The notes: generated by a model not told the origin, from the sequence alone. A DNA stretch of 64,000 bases from UTCHB3 sp964531325 (GCA_964531325.1 CAZHCW010000003.1:171116-235115), one strand, 5' to 3'; shown: positions 1-10,163, numbered from the stretch's first letter. Numbers and translations: made by a program.

Positions 1-777
1 AAATCCGGCATCAACTGCTGCTCGACTTCCTGCCACTTCGCCACCGAGGGTATGGGCAAGTTCTTCAACCAATTTAAAGTTTTCTTTGGTGCCAAGACCA
101 TAACCACCCGAAACAATTACAGGGGCAGCTTTCAAATTCACTTTATTCTCTTCGTAATGTTGCTCGATCACTTCAACAAGATTATCCTCATCTGCTTTTA
201 CAAAAGGGATTTCTTCGATTACAACAGGGTTTGGTTTTTCAATTTTGTGAGATTCCATCACTCCTTCTCTAACCGTAGCCATCTGGGTTTCAGTGTCGGG
301 GGTTATGATTGTGGCTATGATATTTCCACCAAATGCCGGTCTTATCTGAAGAAGCAGTTCTTTGTATTCCTGATTCAGATATTTAACATCGGAGATTTGA
401 AGATCGGTACAATCGGCAGTCAGTCCGCTTTTTGTGAAGGAGGCAACTCTCGGAGCTATGTCCCTGCCAATTACTGTGGCACCAAAAAGGACAATCCGGG
501 GTTTCCTTTCGGTTATCAATGTGTTCATTATTCGTGCATAGGGAAGAGTCCGAAAATATTTCAGCTCGGGAGCATCCACAAGAATTGATTCAGAAACGCC
601 AAAATTAAAAGACTCTTCAGCAATGTGTCTTACATTCTCGCCGATCACAATCGATTTAAGAGTTGAGCCCGTTGTTGCAGCCAACTTGTATCCTTTTGAC
701 AAAAGTTCGAGACTCACATCGGCTGGTTTACCGTTGCGAACTTCGATGAATACCCAAATTTCATTCTTTTTTTTCAT
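1..777 (-). CDS. etfA: Electron transfer flavoprotein alpha subunit, 3' end cut by the window edge
   Basis: Reading the minus strand from an ATG at 777 gives an open frame of 259 codons that runs off the left edge, so the C-terminus is missing. The visible part has the N-terminal ETF alpha/beta fold (start MKKKNEIWVFIEVRNGKPAD) and, near the cut, the start of the FAD-binding domain (VSGGYGLG, then GSRAAVDAGF, matching the usual G-S/A-R-A-A-V-D-A-G signature). ETF alpha binds FAD and, with ETF beta, passes electrons from acyl-CoA dehydrogenases or related flavoproteins to a quinone oxidoreductase or another acceptor. It lies four bases downstream of etfB on the same strand, the usual etfBA order. 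Whether it is a classical or bifurcating ETF cannot be decided without the rest. Confidence 0.93.
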   Translation of the reverse strand, partial: MKKKNEIWVFIEVRNGKPADVSLELLSKGYKLAATTGSTLKSIVIGENVRHIAEESFNFGVSESILVDAPELKYFRTLPYARIMNTLITERKPRIVLFGATVIGRDIAPRVASFTKSGLTADCTDLQISDVKYLNQEYKELLLQIRPAFGGNIIATIITPDTETQMATVREGVMESHKIEKPNPVVIEEIPFVKADEDNLVEVIEQHYEENKVNLKAAPVIVSGGYGLGTKENFKLVEELAHTLGGEVAGSRAAVDAGF

Positions 778-781
778 TGTC

Positions 782-1669
782 CTATCCGAATATGTGGTCA
801 GCTAAAAGTTGATCGATCAGTTTTTCAAGTCCCTCACGGGTCGGTTCCACCATAATATGATTTCCACCCCCGAGAATAACTGAATCAACTTTGTGAACTT
901 TAGTTGGTGAGCCTTTAATTCCACATCTTTCAGCGTCAAGTTCCAGTTCATCCATTGTAAGTGTGGGTATAAACAGATTTTTCTCTTCATATTCATGACG
1001 AAGTGTGTCGGTATAAAGAAGGCTGTTTCCTTCTGTCAGCTTTTCGAGGTCCATAAGTGATTTGGCACCTTTATAAGCCATTACCCTTTTTGCACTGAAA
1101 GGTCTTGGTTCTGCGGCATCTTTAAGTACTGTAAGAAGAAAAGGGAATTTAGCTTTTACTATCTCATAACCGCCATCAATTTTTCTTCTGATTTTGGCGT
1201 GAGTGTCGGTCATTTCAAGAATTTCTTCCACATAAGTAACCTGTGGCAGATTTAATTTTTCGGCAGTTTGTGGACCAACTTGTGCAGTATCTCCATCAAT
1301 TGCCTGCCTTCCTGCAAAAACAAGGTCATATTCGCCTGTTTTTTTTATCGCTTCACTTAAAACATAAGATGTTGCGAGCGTATCGGCACCGGCAAATTTT
1401 CTGTCACTGATCAGATATACAGAATCGGCACCCATATAAAGACACTCACGGAGAATATCGGAAGCCCGTTGGGGGCCCATTGTTATTGCAGTTACTGTTC
1501 CGCCAAATTTGTCTTTTACTTGCAGTGCAAATTCAAGGGCAACTCTGTCTTCATTGTTAAAAATTGCAGGCAATTTTGAACGGTTAACTGTTCCGTCCTC
1601 TTTCATCACACTTCCCGAGATATTTGCAGTATCGGGAACCTGCTTTACCAGTACGATGGATTTAAACAC
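782..1669 (-). CDS. etfB: Electron transfer flavoprotein beta subunit
   Basis: The 295-residue product matches ETF beta over its whole length: MFKSIVLVKQVPDTAN at the N-terminus, the nucleotide-binding stretch MGADSVYLISD, and the family signature around residues 118-150 (FAGRQAIDGDTAQVGPQ). The subunit binds AMP and forms the ETF heterodimer with EtfA, encoded immediately downstream. It is somewhat longer than the usual 250-265 residues, mostly through a C-terminal extension after about residue 250. The start is GTG at 1669, with GGAG about eight bases upstream on the minus strand. Confidence in the family is high; the physiological electron donor is not visible here. Confidence 0.95.
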   Translation of the reverse strand: MFKSIVLVKQVPDTANISGSVMKEDGTVNRSKLPAIFNNEDRVALEFALQVKDKFGGTVTAITMGPQRASDILRECLYMGADSVYLISDRKFAGADTLATSYVLSEAIKKTGEYDLVFAGRQAIDGDTAQVGPQTAEKLNLPQVTYVEEILEMTDTHAKIRRKIDGGYEIVKAKFPFLLTVLKDAAEPRPFSAKRVMAYKGAKSLMDLEKLTEGNSLLYTDTLRHEYEEKNLFIPTLTMDELELDAERCGIKGSPTKVHKVDSVILGGGNHIMVEPTREGLEKLIDQLLADHIFG

Positions 1670-2063
1670 TTATGGCTCCAAAATTATAAAAATTTTCATT
1701 ATTAAAATAAGAGATTCAGGATATTTTCACAACAGGTTTTTTTTAATGCAGTAATGCAGTAATGCAGTAATCCAATAATGTTTTGATTACAACGATTGTC
1801 GAATAACCTTTTCCCTTTGGGAGGATTATATATTCGTAGCGTCCCGATTGCCTTCTACGATACAAAATACCATATCTAAAAGTTCACAACAATTAACTGC
1901 TTAAATGATAATTCTTTTTAATAAATTCAATTTACTAAAATCAACTTTTCGATCAAAACATAATTGAGCTTCTTTGATTGATCGGAACACAATTTTCGCA
2001 GGTGGATTCCTGGATTTTCTAATAAATCAACAATAAAAACAAAGAGAAAATCAAAAATATCTG
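1670..2063. other. Intergenic region between etfB and the LytTR regulator
   Basis: This 394-base gap separates divergent genes, so both promoters should lie here. It holds a short tandem array (AATGCAGT three times, 1745-1768), a hairpin with arms CGTAG and CTACG around 1837-1860, and an inverted repeat with arms CGATCAA and TTGATCG around 1950-1984. No protein-coding frame was found. Confidence 0.5.
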
Positions 2064-2816
2064 ATGGAAAAACCCCTAATCTCTCCGGTGTTACGAGCCA
2101 TTATCGTAGATGATGAATTTCACGGCAGGGAGAACCTCAAGAAGATTATCGAGTTATACTGCCCTGAAGTTATTGTTCTTGAATCTGCCGAATCTACTGT
2201 TCAAGCTGCAAGATTTGTGAGAGAATTAAAACCTGATGTGGTATTCCTTGACATAAACATGCCGGTTCTTGACGGATTCGACTTTCTAAGTGAGTTCGAA
2301 GATCGTGATTTTATGGTTGTTTTGGTAAGTGCTTACTCAGAATATGGGATTAAAGCTGTGAAAGCCGGTGCAGTTGACTATCTACTTAAACCTGTAAACA
2401 TTAAAGAACTTAAACTCACCATCAAAAAACTTATCTCCCTCAAGAAAAAGCAGACGGAAGAGAGCCCCTATTTTGAGAATGATAAACTTGTTGTCCCCGA
2501 TGTCCATGGATTTAATATTATTAGTCTCGATGAGATTATAAGAATCGAAGCCGAAGGAAGTTACTCAAAAATATTTCTTATTGATGGGAAGTGGAAAATA
2601 GTAACAAAAACTCTGAAGGATTTTGAGGATTCCCTGCCTGAACAGTCATTTTTCAGGGTTCACAAATCACATATTGTGAATCTGAAATATGTGAAGGAAT
2701 ATACCGGTATCGATGGTGGATCGGTGAAAATGACAGACGGCAGTAAAGTTGAAGTTTCCCGCAGAAAAGCCGTTGATTTTGTTAAAAAAATAAAATCGGG
2801 ATTGAGATCGGTTTGA
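2064..2816 (+). CDS. LytTR-family response regulator
   Basis: The 250-residue protein has an N-terminal receiver domain (acidic pair DD at 16-17, phospho-acceptor D63 in FLDINMP, conserved K109 in LLKP) followed by a LytTR DNA-binding domain from about residue 145 to 245 (IIRIEAEGSYSKIFL, then FFRVHKSHIVNLKYV). LytTR regulators bind direct repeats through a beta-sheet domain and are commonly driven by LytS-type kinases. The next gene encodes such a kinase and starts inside this gene's stop codon (TTGA overlap), so the two are translationally coupled and almost certainly form a cognate pair. The regulator-first order is notable. Target genes are not identifiable, though the adjacent exported proteins are candidates. 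Confidence 0.93.
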   Translation: MEKPLISPVLRAIIVDDEFHGRENLKKIIELYCPEVIVLESAESTVQAARFVRELKPDVVFLDINMPVLDGFDFLSEFEDRDFMVVLVSAYSEYGIKAVKAGAVDYLLKPVNIKELKLTIKKLISLKKKQTEESPYFENDKLVVPDVHGFNIISLDEIIRIEAEGSYSKIFLIDGKWKIVTKTLKDFEDSLPEQSFFRVHKSHIVNLKYVKEYTGIDGGSVKMTDGSKVEVSRRKAVDFVKKIKSGLRSV

Positions 2817-5815
2817 AAACAGTTTCACGATCTACTGTCACCATTTTAATCTTTTTCCTCGTGTCAGTTCTCCTGAATGCACAAACCCCACCATATTATC
2901 ATTACACTTCAAATGAAGGACTGGCCTCCTCAACGGTCTTCAGTATGATGCAGGATAAAGATGGTTACATGTGGTTCGGTACTCTTCAGGGTTTGAGCAG
3001 ATTCGACGGAAAACACTTTATCTCTTTCGATAGAAAAGACGGTTTGAATGCAAATTCCATCGTATCTCTTGCACAGGGGCGTGATGGGGAAATCTATGCC
3101 GCTACTTATGAGAACGGCATTAATGTTATAAAAAACGGGAGGATAGACAACTTCTTGCGATATCCTGCAGGAAAGCAGTTCCCGATTACTTATTTAGTAA
3201 AGGAACCCTTTTCGAAGGAGTATCAGAAACTTTATGCCTACAAAAACACAGGCTGGATTTATGTGGTGGCTGGTGATTCAAAAGGTAAAGGAAGTGCATC
3301 AACTATAAAGACAAATCCGCCGCAAGTTCAAAGAATAGCTTTTCTGGAAGACGGGGGTGTCCTCGTGGCGGCAAAACAGGGATTATTCACTCTAAAAGAT
3401 GGAATTTTTACAAAAAAAATTGTTGCTGGCTTACCTGACGGACCCTTATTCTCTCTCTTCGCAAAAAAAGACGGCAGTTATTACGCCGGCGGGAAAGGGA
3501 AGATTTACGAGATATCCAACAACTCGGTGATAAATTCTTATGACGCCGGCACGGGACAATTATCTGATGAAGTTGTTGAGATGTTTTCAGACAGCAGAAA
3601 CAATCTCTGGTTCTCGGTTCTGAATTCCGGGTTTTTCATGATTAAAAACGGTGAGAAAAAAGTAATCAACATGGGGGAAAAGTTTAAACTTCAAAATACT
3701 CATGTAAATGGATACCTCGAAGACTCACAAGGCAATCTGTGGGTAAGCATATACGGGAAGGGGGTTTTCTGCCTGAATAATCTTTATGTCTCGCGCTATA
3801 ATGAATCTGACGGCTTGAGCAACGATAATATAAATTTTATAACACGGGACAAGACCCTCGGGATGTTTGTTGCAACCTTTGACGGGTTAAATGTATTCGA
3901 TGGAGAGAGATTTAAAAGAGTGGAGACCGGCTCAAATGTTACTACAAATGAATTTATTTACAATGTAAAGTTTTACGATAATCAGGCATTTGTGTGTGGT
4001 GTATTTGCATCAAGGGACTTCAAAAATGTTAGTGTTTCAGGAAGAGTGATCAATCTGATAAGTTACACGGCTTTTTGTAAAACTTCATCGGGGCTATATC
4101 TTTTAGCTTACGGGAATAATGTTGTTTTTGTAAAGACGGAATTAAATACAACAGGCAAAGACACAGTCTTCTTTTCTGTGTTCGGTGATACTGAAAGTGT
4201 AAACCGCATCAACGATATTGTGGAGGACCGCCTTGGGAATATTTGGGTTGCCACAGGCGCAGGTTTATGCAAGGTGACTAATTTAAAGCTACTCAATGGG
4301 AAACCAGTCGCAAACAAAATGTTTTTTGAAGGAGACCCGGTTCTGAACAGCCGGATTAACTGGATATGGAATGATGGTCGGGATAAAATCTGGTTTGCCT
4401 CCGATAAGGGGATTGCATACTACGATTTGCAAAGCGGGAAAATGACAAGTTTCAAAAGTCTGAGCGGATTCGATCTCTCCTCCTCCACTTCCGTGGTTAC
4501 TGACAAAAAAGGGAGAATCTGGATTGGCAACCTCAGGGGACTGTTTTTGTACGAAAATTCAAAAATAAAAGTGTTTAACCGGTTCAAGGGATTAGGATCA
4601 AATGAGGTTTTTTGTCTATTTTATGATGAAGGCAACAACCGTTTGGATGTCGGAACAAGCGGAGGTGTTTCAGTCATTGATCTTAATTACCTCGATGGTT
4701 ACGCTACCCCAAAGTGTGATGTCGTCTTTACTGAGGTGAGATCGGGAGAGGAAGTTTTTGACGGGAAAAGATCATTCGAACTTGACCGCGATTATCACGA
4801 CTTCTTTATCTCATTTTCAGCATTAAACTATTCCTCCTCCGGTGCCGTTAAATACAGGTACAGGTTGGGAGATGAGTGGATTGAGACTGACAACGATTTT
4901 ATTAATGCGGTTTCATTGTCACACGGGGAATATCAATTGGAGGTTGCAGCAAGAGACATCAATGGAGATTGGGGAAAACCTGCAATCCTAAATTTTACAA
5001 TTCGTCCCGGGTTTTTTGAGTCAATCTGGTTTAAAATAATTTTAGCATTCTTTTTCCTGACAACAGGTCCTCTGATTCTTCGCTGGCAACTGAATGTCCA
5101 AAGAAAAAAGAGTAAAGAACAACTTGAATTGACCGAGAGAATTAATCAGTTAAAACACCAAGCTCTTTCAGCAATGATGAATCCCCATTTTGTATTCAAT
5201 TCATTAAATTCTGTTCAATATCTGATAAACAGTAACAAAAATGAAGAGGCGAACGACTACATTGCGATGATGGCAAAATTGATGAGAATGAACCTCGAAA
5301 CCGCCGGAAGTGGTTTCATTCTCCTTTCACAGGAAATATCCAGATTAAAACTCTATCTTGACCTTGAAAAACTGCGTCTTGGCGACAAATTTGTGTGGGA
5401 GATCAACACCGGGAATGATGTTGACCCTGAACGAGTGATGATCCCAAATATGATTATTCAACCTTTTGTTGAAAACTCCCTTTGGCACGGGATAATTGAA
5501 TCGGGACGAAGTGGAATATTAAACATCTCTTTTCATTTTGAAGAAATAACTTTAAAAACCGAGTTGGACAGGGCATTGGTTATCAAAGTAACCGACAATG
5601 GAATCGGGATTGAACAAGCTAAAAAGAACAAAAAGGTGGATCATATCTCAAAAGGGATTGAAATCGTTGAAGAGCGATTGAAGCTTCTGAGTTCCAAGAT
5701 GGAGATACCACAACCAATCCTGTTTGAAGACCTTTCAAGTCGTGGTCCCGAATCACAGGGTACAGAAATAGTCATTTCGCTGCCACCGTCGCTTTACAAG
5801 ATCAACAATACCTGA
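2813..5815 (+). CDS. Propeller-type LytS-like sensor histidine kinase
   Basis: This 1000-residue protein has a signal peptide (ending near LLNAQT), a long periplasmic part of repeated two-component-regulator propeller blades (motifs such as GYMWFGTLQGLSRFDG, GNIWVATGAGLCKV and GRIWIGNLRGLFLY), a Y_Y_Y-type domain (about 640-730), one membrane helix (about 737-757), and a cytoplasmic His_kinase domain with the phosphorylatable His near 792 in MMNPHFVFNSLNS, followed by a HATPase_c domain (VTDNGIGI). The start is TTG at 2813, overlapping the regulator's TGA. The architecture resembles Bacteroidota sensors that read an extracellular ligand through the propeller, but it lacks the fused AraC regulator of hybrid systems. 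The ligand is unknown. Confidence 0.93.
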   Translation: MKTVSRSTVTILIFFLVSVLLNAQTPPYYHYTSNEGLASSTVFSMMQDKDGYMWFGTLQGLSRFDGKHFISFDRKDGLNANSIVSLAQGRDGEIYAATYENGINVIKNGRIDNFLRYPAGKQFPITYLVKEPFSKEYQKLYAYKNTGWIYVVAGDSKGKGSASTIKTNPPQVQRIAFLEDGGVLVAAKQGLFTLKDGIFTKKIVAGLPDGPLFSLFAKKDGSYYAGGKGKIYEISNNSVINSYDAGTGQLSDEVVEMFSDSRNNLWFSVLNSGFFMIKNGEKKVINMGEKFKLQNTHVNGYLEDSQGNLWVSIYGKGVFCLNNLYVSRYNESDGLSNDNINFITRDKTLGMFVATFDGLNVFDGERFKRVETGSNVTTNEFIYNVKFYDNQAFVCGVFASRDFKNVSVSGRVINLISYTAFCKTSSGLYLLAYGNNVVFVKTELNTTGKDTVFFSVFGDTESVNRINDIVEDRLGNIWVATGAGLCKVTNLKLLNGKPVANKMFFEGDPVLNSRINWIWNDGRDKIWFASDKGIAYYDLQSGKMTSFKSLSGFDLSSSTSVVTDKKGRIWIGNLRGLFLYENSKIKVFNRFKGLGSNEVFCLFYDEGNNRLDVGTSGGVSVIDLNYLDGYATPKCDVVFTEVRSGEEVFDGKRSFELDRDYHDFFISFSALNYSSSGAVKYRYRLGDEWIETDNDFINAVSLSHGEYQLEVAARDINGDWGKPAILNFTIRPGFFESIWFKIILAFFFLTTGPLILRWQLNVQRKKSKEQLELTERINQLKHQALSAMMNPHFVFNSLNSVQYLINSNKNEEANDYIAMMAKLMRMNLETAGSGFILLSQEISRLKLYLDLEKLRLGDKFVWEINTGNDVDPERVMIPNMIIQPFVENSLWHGIIESGRSGILNISFHFEEITLKTELDRALVIKVTDNGIGIEQAKKNKKVDHISKGIEIVEERLKLLSSKMEIPQPILFEDLSSRGPESQGTEIVISLPPSLYKINNT

Positions 5816-5947
5816 ACCTAAATCTGAAAACCACTACCGTTTAATCTAAAATACACTCCGTTAGTTAAACAATACCAACCATTGGCTACTCCTCTCTTTT
5901 AATTTTGACAAACCCTTTGCAGTTTGCACCAAAACAAGGAGTATTTT

Positions 5948-8900
5948 ATGAATATCTTTAAGAAGTTTGTCAACTATTTTATGCGCTCTTCCGGGCAGAA
6001 GAGCGGATTAAAGTCGTCTTCTCCTGTTGTGATTATCAGGCGGGAGAGGGAACAAAACACCTTGTCGAGAGGCGACAATGGTGAGGAAAAAAGGTCGAAC
6101 CTGACACCAAAGCTGGTGCTTATTCTACTTTTATGTGTTCTCAGCCCAATCACCGGGTTCGCTCAATGGCAGCAAACCAACCTCTCCGGAGCCATCAACG
6201 GACTTTTCTACGACGGAACAAACCTGTTTGCAGCTACAAACGCCGGAGTACTCAGGAGCACCGACGACGGAGTAAACTGGAACGGTGAGAATGCAGGTTT
6301 AACGACTCTCACTGCCCGAAATTTCACCACAAGCGGCACTGATATTTTTGTTGTTACTTTGTCGGGTGGTATCTACAGATCGGCAAACGGGCCTTCTTGG
6401 AGCTGGAGCCTTCTGCAATCAGGAAGCTTCCATTGTCTCCTTACCTCCGGTTCAACAATTCTTGCCGGGTCCATTGGTGGTGGTATCTACATCTCCAACA
6501 ACAATGGAAACACCTGGGCACAATCGAACACCGGACTGGGAAATCTGAATGTTTGGGCACTTTACGGGACCGGATCGGCGATTTATGCGGGCACGACCGG
6601 AGGAGTCTTCAAGTCAACCGATAATGGTGCCACATGGTCTGCCGCCAACTCGGGGATTTTATCTCTCGATATTCGCGGGTTCATCTCAGTCGGCTCGACA
6701 CTTTTTGCCGGAAGTATTGGAGGAGGGATTTACATATCCACTGATGCCGGCGCAACCTGGGCTTTCGTCGCCGGAGGGTCTGTTGATGCTTTCGCCCTGA
6801 CCTGTGGAACGGATATCTACGCAGGGGCGACCAACAACGGGGGAATAAGCAAATCTACAGACAATGGACTCACCTGGGTGGGTGACAATTCAGGTCTTAT
6901 AAACACTTCTGTCACAGCATTCGCCTCAACTCCAACGCATGTTTTTGCAGGCACTTTTGGAGGGGTCTATAAGAAAACACTTTCATGTCCCGTTAGTAAT
7001 TGCACAACCTGGGATTTATTCAATTCAGGAGCGGTTACAACAACAGCTGCCAACATGAATGCCACACCAGAGGCAATTGGTCCCGGCACCTCAGCTCCCT
7101 TTATGTCTGTTTTTACCCCCTATGTTTCAACAGGTCAACGACTTTGGGTCGGTAATACAGGCTGGGTTGCAGGAGCCCGTGATCCTAACAGGTACATCGA
7201 GTTTAATGTACAGGCTACAGCCGGCAATCAGCTTGTTGTTAACAGTGTCAGTTTCAACTACGGCGACAATACTCTGACAACAGATTTAAACATCATTAAA
7301 TCGCAGGTGTATTTCTCATTGGACAACTGGTCCACAAGTACTCAGTTGGGAGGTACTCTCTCATACCTGAATACCGCCATGCAGTCATTCTCCATTACAA
7401 TAAGCGGAGGAATTACTGTCCCGGTGGGGCAGACTTTCTCATTAAGAATTTTTCCTTATTCCCCTAACGGTAGCAACCCGATGAGTCCCTCGTTTGCAAT
7501 TCACAATAATGTGCAAATTTGCGGGGAATCCACTCCATACATTCCACCGACAGGCACCTGTGCCACATGGAATTTAATAAGTTCGGAAGCTGTATCCTCA
7601 ATATCGGGAAACATAACCGCCACTCCCGAGGTTTTGGGTCTCGGCACATCTGCTCCTTTCATGTCGGTCTTTCTCCCTTATACAATCAATGGACAAAGAT
7701 TATGGCTCGGAAATGCAGGCTGGCCCGCAAGTAACCGTGACCATAACAGGTACATAGAGTTTACGGTTTCTCCCACTCCCGGAAACAACCTGACAGTAAA
7801 TACTGTCTCGTTTCAGTATTCTGACAATCCCCTGACCACAAACATGAATATCCTTCAGGGTGAGGTCTATTATACAACCAACAACTGGTCGAACACTTTC
7901 CAACTGGGTTCCACTTTTACTTATCTGAATACTGCCACACAGACATTCAACCAGACAATTCCAGGCGGAGCTCTTGTTCCAAACGGACAGACTTTCAAAT
8001 TGAGGATTTACCCATGGTCTGCGGTTGGCAGTAATCCAATGACCCCATCTTTTGCAACTCATAAAAATGTTACAATATGTGGTTCAACAACTACCGCCCC
8101 CCCAAACACCGCCTCCATCTGTGGAACAAAGTTTAATGATCTAAATGGTAACGGCTTGATGGATCTGAATGAACCGGGTCTTCCGGGGTGGCAGATTGGA
8201 CTTGGAATTGTTACAGTTCCTTATGCTATAACAGATGCAAACGGCGATTATTGTTTTACAGGTCTCCCGGCTGGAAATTACACAGTATCCGAGGTTCAAC
8301 AGCCGGGATGGGTTCAAACATATCCGGCGGCTCCCGGAACTCATTCTGTAACCCTTGCAGCAGGACAGCAACTTGAAAATGTAAACTTTGGGAATATGCG
8401 TGCAGTTCTTAACTGTGATTCACTTTCTGCTACTGCAACAAGAACCAATCCCGATGATTGTAACTGGATGTTGAGCCTCAATCAACCCGCCAATCTGCCG
8501 GGTATTGCTTCGGTTCAGGTTGTATGTCTTCTTCCAAACCAGTTTACAACGGGAACAGGATTGGGCACCAACTATCAAAGCTGGTTCACTTCAGGAAATA
8601 ACATATTCACACCTCCAACTGGTTTTGTGCCGGGTGGTAATCTGAATAATTTCTTTAATATGTCACTTCTTTATGTAACCACTCCTCAGCTGGTTGTGGT
8701 AAATTGGATCGATACATTGGGGAATATTGTTTGTTCAGATACAGTTGAACTCGATTGTCATATTGCCTGTACAACAATAATTGAAGATACAGTCACCTGT
8801 AACGATGGAAATCCAATTCTTAAATTCAGATTCAGAAATGATGCTGATTTTAACATGTCGAACATTCAATACACTGTGGTTTCTCCATCAGGGGTTACAG

Positions 8901-10093
8901 TAAATCCATCAAATGTCACCTTGACAACTCCGGTTAACCCGGGTCAAATCTCGGGCCTTCAAAGTGTTCTGATTTCGGGTGCTTCGGTTGGAGATACAGT
9001 ACATCTATCAGTTAAATATACAAGTTCTGACGGTTGTTGCTGGTGTTATGGAAAAATAACAGTGATAATTCCTGATTGTTACACTTTCTGCGATTCACTC
9101 GGTGTTAGCGCAGTAGGAAATCCAAAAAACTGTTCTTACGACATCTCACTCTTTAATAACAGTACGATGGTCTTCTCAAGTGTGCAGTTTGAATTGATTT
9201 CAGGCGGAGTTTTCACTAACTTCACTGCAGCAAACACAGGCTGGGGCTTCGCAAATGTATGGCCTAACAACAGCATTACTCTTGTTAGAATGCCGGTTTC
9301 AACCGGAATTGGAACCGGGACATACAACAGTATTTTGAACATGAGTATATCACAATATACAAATCCAATCCAGACAATTGTTGTAAGATGGATCAAAAAC
9401 GGTGTTGTGATGTGTACTGATACTCTTCAGTTCACATGTATCCCAACTGTTCCACCGGAAAATGACTGTTCACAGTTGATCGATCAGACGCTTACTTGTA
9501 GGGCTGATGGCTCATTTATGTTCAAGTTCCGCATTCAGAACAATTCGAGTATCATCTCCACCGGATATGGAATTAATCCAACAACCCCGGGAGTCACCTT
9601 CTCGAAAACGCTTGTAAACAGTGTTTCCATTCTACCGGGTCAGGTTTCACCATTCGACAGTTTGATTGTGACGGGAATTGCTCCAAACACATTACTCTGC
9701 TTCCAATCGGCGATCTTTACAACTGTAGTACCGGGCGACACGGTTTATAACTTCTGCTGCCACAGTGATACATTGTGTATTACTACACCTGACTGTGGTT
9801 TATCGGATATCAAAGACACTGAAATCCCAAAGGAATTTGAACTGTTGCAGAATTATCCTAATCCGTTTAATCCTTCAACCACGATCAGTTACAGCCTACC
9901 CAAAGCGGGTAGTGTAAAACTGACTGTATATGATCCTCTCGGAAGGGAAGTTGCGGTTCTTGTTGATGAATATAAAAATGTCGGCAGGTACACAGTTGTA
10001 TTTGATGCAACAATGCTCAATTCAGGAATTTATTTCTACAGAATCGTCTCGGGCGAGTACAATCAAACCCGGAAGCTCATTCTGCTGAAGTAA
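5948..10093 (+). CDS. Large secreted propeller/SdrD-type protein with a T9SS sorting domain
   Basis: I chose ATG 5948 (AAGGAG six bases upstream) over a TTG at 5924; the product is 1381 residues. The first 50 or so residues are charged, then a signal peptide follows (LVLILLLCVLSPITGFAQ), making an unusually long N-region. Next come about six YCF48/BNR-like propeller repeats (motif STDNGATW, roughly 60-350), two tandem copies of a ~180-residue domain (both contain GTSAPFMSVF and RYIEF), an SdrD B-like domain (KFNDLNGNGLMDLNEPGLPG), several Cys-rich repeats, and a C-terminal sorting domain starting FELLQNYPNPFNPSTTI and ending RKLILLK. It is predicted to be exported by Sec and then T9SS and anchored at the cell surface. 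No enzymatic motif was seen; an adhesive or structural role is inference. Confidence 0.88.
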   Translation: MNIFKKFVNYFMRSSGQKSGLKSSSPVVIIRREREQNTLSRGDNGEEKRSNLTPKLVLILLLCVLSPITGFAQWQQTNLSGAINGLFYDGTNLFAATNAGVLRSTDDGVNWNGENAGLTTLTARNFTTSGTDIFVVTLSGGIYRSANGPSWSWSLLQSGSFHCLLTSGSTILAGSIGGGIYISNNNGNTWAQSNTGLGNLNVWALYGTGSAIYAGTTGGVFKSTDNGATWSAANSGILSLDIRGFISVGSTLFAGSIGGGIYISTDAGATWAFVAGGSVDAFALTCGTDIYAGATNNGGISKSTDNGLTWVGDNSGLINTSVTAFASTPTHVFAGTFGGVYKKTLSCPVSNCTTWDLFNSGAVTTTAANMNATPEAIGPGTSAPFMSVFTPYVSTGQRLWVGNTGWVAGARDPNRYIEFNVQATAGNQLVVNSVSFNYGDNTLTTDLNIIKSQVYFSLDNWSTSTQLGGTLSYLNTAMQSFSITISGGITVPVGQTFSLRIFPYSPNGSNPMSPSFAIHNNVQICGESTPYIPPTGTCATWNLISSEAVSSISGNITATPEVLGLGTSAPFMSVFLPYTINGQRLWLGNAGWPASNRDHNRYIEFTVSPTPGNNLTVNTVSFQYSDNPLTTNMNILQGEVYYTTNNWSNTFQLGSTFTYLNTATQTFNQTIPGGALVPNGQTFKLRIYPWSAVGSNPMTPSFATHKNVTICGSTTTAPPNTASICGTKFNDLNGNGLMDLNEPGLPGWQIGLGIVTVPYAITDANGDYCFTGLPAGNYTVSEVQQPGWVQTYPAAPGTHSVTLAAGQQLENVNFGNMRAVLNCDSLSATATRTNPDDCNWMLSLNQPANLPGIASVQVVCLLPNQFTTGTGLGTNYQSWFTSGNNIFTPPTGFVPGGNLNNFFNMSLLYVTTPQLVVVNWIDTLGNIVCSDTVELDCHIACTTIIEDTVTCNDGNPILKFRFRNDADFNMSNIQYTVVSPSGVTVNPSNVTLTTPVNPGQISGLQSVLISGASVGDTVHLSVKYTSSDGCCWCYGKITVIIPDCYTFCDSLGVSAVGNPKNCSYDISLFNNSTMVFSSVQFELISGGVFTNFTAANTGWGFANVWPNNSITLVRMPVSTGIGTGTYNSILNMSISQYTNPIQTIVVRWIKNGVVMCTDTLQFTCIPTVPPENDCSQLIDQTLTCRADGSFMFKFRIQNNSSIISTGYGINPTTPGVTFSKTLVNSVSILPGQVSPFDSLIVTGIAPNTLLCFQSAIFTTVVPGDTVYNFCCHSDTLCITTPDCGLSDIKDTEIPKEFELLQNYPNPFNPSTTISYSLPKAGSVKLTVYDPLGREVAVLVDEYKNVGRYTVVFDATMLNSGIYFYRIVSGEYNQTRKLILLK

Positions 10094-10131
10094 ACGATTT
10101 AATACAAAACAGTTTAATCGAAATGATGAAA

Positions 10132-10163
10132 AGAAGAAGTTCCGGAAGGGGCTTCTTCTTTTT
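10132..10163 (+). terminator. Intrinsic terminator after the large secreted protein
   Basis: The arms AGAAGAAG (10132-10139) and CTTCTTCT (10152-10159) form an 8-bp stem followed by a T-run, 38 bases after the stop codon. Confidence 0.75.

Noticed and set aside
52..588. Plus-strand open frame of 178 codons at the left edge
   Set aside because: It lies antisense to etfA, whose minus-strand translation gives a clear ETF alpha protein.
1745..1768. Triple AATGCAGT array as a CRISPR or regulatory repeat
   Set aside because: Three 8-base units without spacers are a simple tandem repeat; there is no CRISPR array anywhere in the window that I can see.
5905..5930. TTGACA at 5905 as a -35 box for the large secreted protein gene
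   Set aside because: No matching -10 sequence at proper spacing, and the host probably uses the Bacteroidota -33/-7 pattern.
7700..8062. Minus-strand frame of 120 codons inside the large secreted protein gene
   Set aside because: It is a shadow of a repeated, well-supported plus-strand domain, with no recognisable protein features.
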